This document shows positions 1 to 5,427 of a DNA stretch of 6,855 nucleotides, one piece after another. How positions within the stretch are numbered: the stretch's first letter is position 1; the number at the start of each line of letters is the position of its first letter. The DNA comes from Brevundimonas sp. GTDB taxonomy: Bacteria > Pseudomonadota > Alphaproteobacteria > Caulobacterales > Caulobacteraceae. Made by a program: the position numbers and the translations under genes. The notes beneath the pieces were generated by a model. The model had not been told where the DNA came from and searched no databases. It worked only from the letters and a program-made list of their open reading frames with translations. The DNA lies in assembly GCA_031119155.1 (NCBI GenBank), contig JAVHYH010000130.1, positions 1-6,855 on the forward strand, given 5' to 3'.

Positions 1-60
1 CGGTCCAGTGGGGTGGGCATGATCGGGTGGGGACGTTCGGGCGGGAGGTCAGGAGCGCGC

Positions 61-66
61 TATATA
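61..66 (-). promoter_or_regulatory. Possible -10 element for a leftward gene leaving the window
   Basis: A TATATA hexamer stands out in very GC-rich sequence. Read leftward it lies about 40 nt before an ATG at positions 20-18, which would begin Met-Pro-Thr-Pro-Leu-Asp and run out of the window. It also sits just past the probable terminator of the peptidase gene, where a new leftward transcription unit could begin. Against this, I find no convincing -35 hexamer at the right spacing and no Shine-Dalgarno sequence before that ATG. The hexamer is self-complementary, so its direction is not fixed. Only six codons of the supposed gene are visible, so it is not listed as a coding region. Confidence 0.22.
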
Positions 67-114
67 GGCGAGACCGTCCCCGAACGCGATGCGGCGCCCC
101 GATAGAGGCGTCGA

Positions 115-142
115 AGGCCCGACCGGATCACCGGCCGGGCCT
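115..142 (-). terminator. Probable intrinsic terminator of the M16 peptidase gene
   Basis: The two arms (115-126 and 131-142) are complementary around a four-base loop. In leftward RNA all 12 positions pair, one of them as a G-U wobble (135 with 122). In rightward RNA the same position would be an A-C mismatch, so the hairpin fits leftward transcription better. It begins 10 nt after the peptidase stop codon. Only a very short U run (UU) follows the stem, so it is not a textbook terminator, but a GC-rich stem with a weak U tract is common in high-GC bacteria. Confidence 0.6.
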
Positions 143-152
143 CCATTCAGCC

Positions 153-2984
153 TTAGCGGATCGGCTGTTCCTCGATCGGCAGACCGAGGGCTTCCAGTTG
201 CGGACGGACCACCGAGGCGTCGCCGACCACGACCCAGACGAACTGGTCGGGGTGGATGTCGCGACGGGCGGCCGCGTCCATCTGGGCGGCGGTCAGCGCG
301 CGGGTGCGGCTGGCCAGGGTCGTCTGGTAGTTGTCCGGGCGGCCGTACAGGGCGTTGGAACGCAGGGCGCCGAGGATCTGGGCCGAGGTTTCGAAGCCGC
401 CGGCCAGCGACCGGGTGTTGCCGTTGATCGTGCGCTCGAGTTCCGTCGGCGAAACGCCGTCGGTTTCAAGGAAGCGATCATACTGGGCGATCAGGGCCGC
501 GATGGACTCACCGGTGCGGTTGGCCTGAACCGGGGCGTTGACGATGTACGGAACACGGTGCTGGAAGGCGTTGATCCCGCCGCGCACGCCGTAGGACCAG
601 CCCTTGGTCTCACGCAGGTCCGAGTTGATCCGCGACAGGAAGTCCGAACCCAGCGTCACATTCGCCGCGTTGAGCGCCAGCAGATCGTCCGTGCCCGAAA
701 CCGGCAGGACGGCGCCGCCGTAGATCAGCGACTGGGGCGACTGCGGGCGGTCGATCAGGACGATGCGATTGGTCGGCGCCGGGACTGCGGACGAGAAGTC
801 CTTGGTCCCCTTGGCGGTCGAGGGCGCGCGCCAGTCGCCGAAGGCGGCTTCGAGCTGCGGCGTGATCTCCGACAGCGGCAGGTCCGACACGACGAACAGG
901 GTCGCGTTGTCCGGGCGGATCCAGGTGTCATGGGCGCTGACCAGATCGGCGCGGCTCAGGCCCTCGATGACAGCGTCGGTGCCGGTGCCGGTGAAGGAGC
1001 GGCCGTAAGGGCTGCCTTCACCATAGATCAGGGGCGGCAGGGCGCGGGCGGCGATGGCGCCGGGGTTGGTCCGCTCACTGGCCAGTCCCGACAGGCGCGA
1101 GGCGCGAATACGCTCGACCTCGGCCGGCGCGAAGGCGGGGTTGCGCACCACGTCCGCCAGCAGGGTCAGGGCGGGCGACAGGTTGGCCGTCACGGTCGAC
1201 AGTTCGGCCGACGTCCGGTCCATCGACGCGCCGAGGCTGATCGAGGCGCCGAGACGTTCCTTCTCCTCGGCCAGCTGGTTGGCGTCGCGGGTCGTGGTGC
1301 CCTCGTCCAACAGGTCGAGCATCATCGCCTGGGCGCCCAGACGGTCGGCGCGATCAGCGGCGTAGCCGGCGTCGAACTCGATGGCGACGCGCGTCACCGG
1401 CACGGTGTTGACCTGGGCGTAGACGATGTTCACGCCATTGCGCAGGGCCGCGCGCTGGACAGCCGGGAAGGTCAGGTCCGGCACCTGACCGATTTCCGGC
1501 ATGGGATCGCGGGCCACGCGCTGGATTTCGGCAGCCGGGACCGGCGTGGCGCCCGACGGAGCGGCAGCGGCCTCGACGTAGGCTTCACGCTCGCCATTGG
1601 CGATGGTCATGTCGAACACCGGGCGGGTCAGCCAGCGCTGCATGGCGGCGGTGACCTGAGCCGGCGTGACCGAGGCGTACTCGGCCAGCTCCTTCTTGTA
1701 GTGGTCCGGATCGCCCGCATACAGCTGGCCCTCGGCCAGCACATTGGCCTTGCCGTTGACCTGCTCCAGGCTCTGGATGCGGCGCGAGACATACTGGGTG
1801 GCGACGCGGGAGACCTCTTCCTCGGTCGGACCGTTGGCGATGAAGTCGGCGACGATGGCGTCCAGACGACGGCCCACCTCGGCGGCGTCCTGACCGGGCT
1901 TCACATTGACCGCGATGTCGAAGATGCCGACGCGATGGAAGTCCGACATCGAGGCGGACACCGACACGGCGGCCTGTTCGTCACGGACCAGCTGGGTGTC
2001 CAGACGCGAGGAGGCCAGACCGCCCAGCACCTGGGCGGCGACCGCCAGCGGCACGGCGTCATCGCTCAGCAGACCCGGCACGGCCCAGCTGCGGGTCAGG
2101 CGGGTGTTGGCGACCCGGTCATGCATCGTGCCGACGATCGGCGCCGCCAGGGTCGGCACGTCCGCTTCCGCCGGAGTGTTCACCGGGCCGCGCGCGATGG
2201 CGCCGAAATAGCGCTGCATCAGCGGGCGGGCGGTCGCCTCGTCGATGTCGCCGGACAGGACGACGACGGCGTTGTTCGGGCCGTACTTGTCGCGGAACCA
2301 ATTGCGGACCGTCTCCAGGCTGGCGGCGTCCAGATCAGCCATCGAGCCGATGGTGGAGTGGCGGTAGGGGTGGCCTTCCGGGAAGAGGGCCTCCAGCTGG
2401 GCGTACTCGAACAGGCCGTAGGGCTCGTTGTCGCCCTGACGCTTCTCGTTCTGGACGACGCCGCGCTGCAGATCGAGCACGTCCTGACCGACCTCGCCGA
2501 GCAGATAGCCCATGCGGTCGCTTTCGAGGAACAGGGCCTGTTCCAGCGCCGGGGTCGGGACGGTCTGGAAATAGTTGGTGCGATCGAACCAGGTCGTGCC
2601 GTTCAGGTTCGACGGCCCGAGGTTGCGCATGCGGCCGAGGTAGCTGCCCGGCGCATTCTCCGATCCGCCGAACATCAGGTGTTCGAACAGGTGGGCGAAG
2701 CCGGTCGAACCGGCGGGCTCATCCTTGGACCCGACATTGTACCAGACCGAAACCGCCACCACCGGCGCCTTGCGATCTTCGTGCACGATCACCGTCAGGC
2801 CGTTGTCCAGCTGGAAGCGGCTCCAGGGGATGCTGACCTCGGACACAAGCTCCGACACCGGCGCGGCCTGCAGTTCCGGCGCCTGGGCGGCGGCATGGCT
2901 GGCGTGAGCCGCATGCTGGGCGAAGGCGAGGGTCGGCGAAGCGACGGCGATAAGGGCGGCGAGCGATACGGCGCGGAACTTCAT
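153..2984 (-). CDS. Secreted M16-family zinc metallopeptidase (pitrilysin/insulinase-like), 943 aa
   Basis: Predicted periplasmic peptidase that would degrade peptides or small unfolded proteins with one catalytic zinc; the substrate is unknown. Residues 1-22 form a Sec signal peptide (basic start, hydrophobic core, AFA before Gln23). The catalytic domain follows: the inverted zinc motif HLFEH is at 98-102 (His98 and His102 bind zinc, Glu101 is the base), and Glu180 in VVQNEKR is the third ligand, about 77 residues on, as expected for M16. A middle M16 domain spans roughly 220-460. A second peptidase-like half starts near 500. There the motif position reads MLDLLDEGT (555-563), so this half is non-catalytic. 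Near the C-terminus RETKGWSYGVR matches the Arg/Tyr substrate-clamping segment of the family. The length fits two-half M16 proteins in one chain. The start is supported by AAGGA 8 nt upstream and by the signal peptide. The gene is apparently monocistronic, divergent from the zinc-finger gene. The family is clear; the physiological role is not. Confidence 0.96.
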   Translation of the reverse strand: MKFRAVSLAALIAVASPTLAFAQHAAHASHAAAQAPELQAAPVSELVSEVSIPWSRFQLDNGLTVIVHEDRKAPVVAVSVWYNVGSKDEPAGSTGFAHLFEHLMFGGSENAPGSYLGRMRNLGPSNLNGTTWFDRTNYFQTVPTPALEQALFLESDRMGYLLGEVGQDVLDLQRGVVQNEKRQGDNEPYGLFEYAQLEALFPEGHPYRHSTIGSMADLDAASLETVRNWFRDKYGPNNAVVVLSGDIDEATARPLMQRYFGAIARGPVNTPAEADVPTLAAPIVGTMHDRVANTRLTRSWAVPGLLSDDAVPLAVAAQVLGGLASSRLDTQLVRDEQAAVSVSASMSDFHRVGIFDIAVNVKPGQDAAEVGRRLDAIVADFIANGPTEEEVSRVATQYVSRRIQSLEQVNGKANVLAEGQLYAGDPDHYKKELAEYASVTPAQVTAAMQRWLTRPVFDMTIANGEREAYVEAAAAPSGATPVPAAEIQRVARDPMPEIGQVPDLTFPAVQRAALRNGVNIVYAQVNTVPVTRVAIEFDAGYAADRADRLGAQAMMLDLLDEGTTTRDANQLAEEKERLGASISLGASMDRTSAELSTVTANLSPALTLLADVVRNPAFAPAEVERIRASRLSGLASERTNPGAIAARALPPLIYGEGSPYGRSFTGTGTDAVIEGLSRADLVSAHDTWIRPDNATLFVVSDLPLSEITPQLEAAFGDWRAPSTAKGTKDFSSAVPAPTNRIVLIDRPQSPQSLIYGGAVLPVSGTDDLLALNAANVTLGSDFLSRINSDLRETKGWSYGVRGGINAFQHRVPYIVNAPVQANRTGESIAALIAQYDRFLETDGVSPTELERTINGNTRSLAGGFETSAQILGALRSNALYGRPDNYQTTLASRTRALTAAQMDAAARRDIHPDQFVWVVVGDASVVRPQLEALGLPIEEQPIR

Positions 2985-2992
2985 TTACAGGG

Positions 2993-2997
2993 TCCTT
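2993..2997 (-). promoter_or_regulatory. Ribosome binding site of the M16 peptidase
   Basis: Read leftward the sequence is AAGGA, 8 nt before the ATG at 2984-2982. It fixes the start at the codon that opens the signal peptide. Confidence 0.7.
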
Positions 2998-3093
2998 GGA
3001 AACGAAAGCTGCGGGACCTTACCGACAACCCTCACAGACACAATCCTGACATCTTGCGAAAGCGGCGACATGCCGCGAACATCCCGCCACGGC
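2998..3093. promoter_or_regulatory. Divergent promoter region between the M16 peptidase and the UBP zinc-finger gene
   Basis: The 122-bp gap between the two divergent starts must hold both promoters unless one transcript starts further away. It is locally less GC-rich than the genes. Read leftward, TTGTGT and TAAGGT lie 16 nt apart and could be a poor -35/-10 pair for the peptidase. Read rightward, TTGCGA (3054-3059) could be a -35, but no good -10 follows. A 5-bp stem (3062-3066 with 3072-3076, 5-nt loop) lies in the presumed leader of the zinc-finger gene. None of these elements is strong, so only the region as a whole is proposed. Confidence 0.35.
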
Positions 3094-3099
3094 AGGGAG
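3094..3099 (+). promoter_or_regulatory. Ribosome binding site of the UBP zinc-finger gene
   Basis: AGGGAG lies 7 nt before the ATG at 3107. It selects this start over an ATG at 3070, which is in a different frame. Confidence 0.65.
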
Positions 3100-3106
3100 A
3101 CACGCC

Positions 3107-3409
3107 ATGGCGGCATGCGGTCACGTCAGCACCATCAACCGGGTCACGCCGCAGTCGAAGGGCTGCGAGGAATGTCTGAAGACCGGCGGCTGGTGGGTGC
3201 ATCTGCGCCTGTGCCGGTCCTGCGGCCACGTCGGCTGCTGCGACGACAGCCCCAGCCGCCATGCCACCGCCCACCACAAGGCCACGCATCACCCGATCAT
3301 CGAGGGCTATGACCCGCCCGAGGGCTGGGGCTGGTGCTATGTGGACGAGGCGTTCGTCGATCTTCCGGACCAGACCCCGCAACTGGGTCCGATCCCGAAA
3401 TTCTTCTGA
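3107..3409 (+). CDS. UBP-type zinc-finger domain protein, 100 aa
   Basis: The whole protein is essentially one ZnF-UBP domain, the fold that binds the free C-terminal Gly-Gly of ubiquitin in eukaryotic deubiquitinases and HDAC6. Probable metal ligands appear in the family order: Cys4 and His6 (CGH), Cys20 and Cys23 (CEEC), Cys36 and Cys39 (CRSC), Cys44, then His52, His56/57 and His61/62. The end of the domain reads WGWCYVDE (74-81), matching the conserved WCY segment of the fold, though the Cys usual in eukaryotic copies after CY is Val79 here. There is no signal peptide or membrane segment, so it should be cytoplasmic. It lies alone on its strand, divergent from the peptidase and converging on the antiporter. 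Bacterial members of this family are known, but I know of no established function for them. The fold call is confident; ubiquitin-like ligand binding here is not shown. Confidence 0.93.
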   Translation: MAACGHVSTINRVTPQSKGCEECLKTGGWWVHLRLCRSCGHVGCCDDSPSRHATAHHKATHHPIIEGYDPPEGWGWCYVDEAFVDLPDQTPQLGPIPKFF

Positions 3410-3418
3410 CCAGGGCGA

Positions 3419-5281
3419 TCAGGCGCCGGTCTTCTCGCGCTCGTCTTCTTCCTCTTCCAGCGCCTCGGCGGCCTCTTCGTTAAGCGCCTGCCCCTTGCGA
3501 CCGGGCTTGATGTAGGGCTCCGGCTTGGTGGTGCGGATGTTCCCGCGCATCAGCGACCGTCCGCCGGTGATGCCCTCGACCATCTGGATGGCCAGCCGTT
3601 CCTCGTCGCGCCGGCGCACGTCCTCGATGGTTTCTTCCACCTCCTGATGCGTGAAGCCCAGGTCGATCAGAACCTGATAGCCGAACACCAGGGCGCTCTC
3701 GAAGGTCTCGCGGATCTGGTACTCGACCCCCGCCTGCACCAGACGGATGGCGTGGCCGCGGTCGTAGGCGCGGACGAACAGCTTGGTCAGAGGGAACTCG
3801 GCCTTGACCAGCTCGACGATCTTGTCGGCGTCCTCCTGCTTGTCGACGCAGACGAGGATGGTCTCGGCCTTCTCGGCCCCCGAGGCGCGCAGCACGTCCA
3901 GCCGGGTGCCGTCGCCATAGTAGACCTTGAAGCCGAAATTTCCGGCCGCCTGGATCATCTCCACGTCCATGTCGATGATCGACACATCCACATCGCGGGC
4001 CAGCAGGGGCTGGGCCACCACCTGGGCGAAGCGGCCGAAGCCGATGATCAGCACCCGCTCGCGCAGGTTCTTGGCCGCATCGACGCCGTCCGCCTCCTCC
4101 GGGTTCAGCGTCTCCGGCGGCATCAGCCGGCTGACCACGATGGTCGTCACCGGGGTCAGCATCATCGACAGGATGACCACCGCGCTGGCGATGGCCGCGA
4201 TGCGGGCGTCGAACACGCCGGTCGCCAGCGCCGCGCCGTACAGCACGAAGGCGAACTCACCGCCCTGGGCGAACAGGACGGCGCGCTCGACCGCCTCACG
4301 CTCGCTGGCCCTGAACAGGCGCGCGACGCCATAGATGGCGACGGCCTTCACGGCCATGAAGGCGATCACGCCGCCGACGACGACCTGCCACTCGGCGAAC
4401 ACCACCGACAGGTCCAGCGACATGCCGACGCTGAGGAAGAACAGGCCCAGCAGGATGGCGCGGAAGGGCTCCACGTCCGCCTCCAGCTGGTGGCGGAAAG
4501 TGGACTCGGACAGCAGCACCCCCGCCAGGAAGGCGCCCATGGCCATCGACAGGCCGCCCAGGTCCATCAGCCAGGCCGCGCCGACCACGACCAGCAGGGC
4601 CGCCGCCGTCATCACCTCGCGTCCGCCGTAGCGGGCCAGGATGCGGAACACCGGGTTCATCAGGAACTTGCCCGCGACCAGGACGATGCCGACGGCGCCG
4701 ACGGCCAGCAGCAGGGTGCGCCACAGCGGCGGGCCGCCCTCTCCGGCCAGCCCCATGACCGAGGCCATCACCGCCACCACCGCCAGCAGCGGCACGATGG
4801 CGAGGTCTTCCAGCAGCAGGATGGAGATCGCGCGGCTGCCGCGCGGCGTGGCCATCTCGCCCCGCTCGTCGAGCATCTGCATGATCACGGCGGTGGAGCT
4901 GAGCACGAAGCCCATGGAGGCGATGAAGGACACCGGCGCCGACAGGCCCGCCGCCATGCCGGTGAAGGTCAGCAGCAGTCCCGCGCCGAACACCTGTGCG
5001 GCGCCGAGGCCGAAGATGTCCTTCCTCAGGCTCCACAATCGGGTCGGTCGCATCTCCAGCCCGATGATGAACAGGAAGATGACCACCCCGAACTCGGCGA
5101 CATGGAGAATGGTCTCCGGCTCGGTGAACAGGCCGACGCCGAAGGGGCCGATGGCCAGACCGGCCGCCAGATAGCCGAGCACCGAGCCCAGCTGCAGCCG
5201 CCGGAACAGCGGCACGGCCACAACGCCCGCCGCCAGCAGGGCCGCCACATGCCCCAGCTCAAGTCCACCGGCTTCCGCCAT
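3419..5281 (-). CDS. KefB/KefC-like CPA2 monovalent cation:proton antiporter with RCK domain, 620 aa
   Basis: Inner-membrane antiporter expected to exchange K+ (or Na+) for H+, supporting pH and ion homeostasis or electrophile stress response. Residues 1-390 form the multi-spanning exchanger domain. Kef-like landmarks are LGSVLGYLAAGLAIGP (31-46), FIIGLEMRP (71-79), LSSTA (127-131), the ion-site motif EDLAIVPLL (158-166, Asp159), and RHQLEADVEPF (263-273) followed by GLFFLSVGMSLDL (279-291). A TrkA-N/RCK nucleotide-binding domain covers about 408-525, with the Rossmann glycine motif GFGRFAQ (414-420), acidic residues ending strand 2 (IDMD, 436-439) and YYGDGTR (454-460). The tail is strongly acidic (EEAAEALEEEEDERE, 602-616). 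Length matches E. coli KefB/KefC, about 600-620 aa. No kefF/kefG-like ancillary oxidoreductase gene is present nearby. The start aligns with Kef N-termini; the RBS is a weak G-run (GGGGGC) 4 nt before the ATG. Substrate ion and glutathione gating cannot be settled by reading. Confidence 0.95.
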   Translation of the reverse strand: MAEAGGLELGHVAALLAAGVVAVPLFRRLQLGSVLGYLAAGLAIGPFGVGLFTEPETILHVAEFGVVIFLFIIGLEMRPTRLWSLRKDIFGLGAAQVFGAGLLLTFTGMAAGLSAPVSFIASMGFVLSSTAVIMQMLDERGEMATPRGSRAISILLLEDLAIVPLLAVVAVMASVMGLAGEGGPPLWRTLLLAVGAVGIVLVAGKFLMNPVFRILARYGGREVMTAAALLVVVGAAWLMDLGGLSMAMGAFLAGVLLSESTFRHQLEADVEPFRAILLGLFFLSVGMSLDLSVVFAEWQVVVGGVIAFMAVKAVAIYGVARLFRASEREAVERAVLFAQGGEFAFVLYGAALATGVFDARIAAIASAVVILSMMLTPVTTIVVSRLMPPETLNPEEADGVDAAKNLRERVLIIGFGRFAQVVAQPLLARDVDVSIIDMDVEMIQAAGNFGFKVYYGDGTRLDVLRASGAEKAETILVCVDKQEDADKIVELVKAEFPLTKLFVRAYDRGHAIRLVQAGVEYQIRETFESALVFGYQVLIDLGFTHQEVEETIEDVRRRDEERLAIQMVEGITGGRSLMRGNIRTTKPEPYIKPGRKGQALNEEAAEALEEEEDEREKTGA

Positions 5282-5310
5282 GATCGCCCCCGTTTTCGTC
5301 GAATGCCCAT

Positions 5311-5344
5311 TGTGGGGTGCGATGTGCGGTCACGCCACCCCACA
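5311..5344. repeat. Perfect 9-bp inverted repeat upstream of the antiporter
   Basis: TGTGGGGTG (5311-5319) is the exact reverse complement of CACCCCACA (5336-5344), with a 16-nt gap. It begins 30 bp upstream of the antiporter start and ends 83 bp upstream of the lipoprotein start. It could be a two-half-site operator or, in leftward RNA, a leader hairpin. There is no U run to suggest a terminator. Confidence 0.5.
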
Positions 5345-5391
5345 CTGTCAGGCTTCGTCAGGGTGTCGCGTCACAGTTTCGGCTGACAGTG
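5343..5391. repeat. Second perfect 9-bp inverted repeat in the divergent region, enclosing a direct repeat
   Basis: CACTGTCAG (5343-5351) is the exact reverse complement of CTGACAGTG (5383-5391), with a 31-nt gap. Its left arm shares two bases with the right arm of the neighbouring inverted repeat. Inside it, GTCAGG at 5347-5352 recurs at 5357-5362, exactly 10 bp (about one helical turn) apart, the spacing typical of tandem protein-binding half-sites. Read leftward these are CCTGACA and CCTGACG, which also resemble an alphaproteobacterial -35 (TTGAC). No clear -10 was found for either direction. Confidence 0.45.
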
Positions 5392-5415
5392 GCCGCCCAG
5401 ATGGTGGAACCGACG

Positions 5416-5421
5416 AAGGAG
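5416..5421 (+). promoter_or_regulatory. Ribosome binding site of the vWA lipoprotein gene
   Basis: AAGGAG lies 6 nt before the ATG at 5428. This is the strongest Shine-Dalgarno in the window, and it fixes the start just ahead of a lipoprotein signal sequence. Confidence 0.85.
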
Positions 5422-5427
5422 ACAGGA

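Noticed and set aside
29..86. Inverted repeats 34-41 with 79-86 (8 bp) and 29-34 with 76-81 (6 bp) that would be mutually exclusive, like a leader switch
   Set aside because: The stems are short, the gap is long, and the downstream gene is unseen. In GC-rich sequence this is expected by chance, so I do not call an attenuator or riboswitch.
27..3179. A 1050-codon rightward open reading frame opposite the M16 peptidase
   Set aside because: It is the antisense shadow of the peptidase gene: an Arg/Gly/Val/Asp/His-rich product with no recognisable domain, no Shine-Dalgarno, and it runs into the zinc-finger gene in another frame. Long antisense frames are common when codon third positions are G/C-rich.
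3032..3382. A leftward 116-codon frame opposite the UBP zinc-finger gene
   Set aside because: It covers the divergent promoter region and the antisense of a well-supported zinc-finger gene, and has no recognisable domain.
3107..5281. UBP zinc-finger gene and antiporter as an operon
   Set aside because: They lie on opposite strands and converge, so they cannot share a transcript; any functional link needs other evidence.
3647..5386. A 579-codon rightward frame opposite the antiporter
   Set aside because: It is the antisense shadow of a gene with clear Kef-family motifs. Its product is rich in His, Gln, Asp and Arg with no domain, and its start lies inside the antiporter coding sequence.
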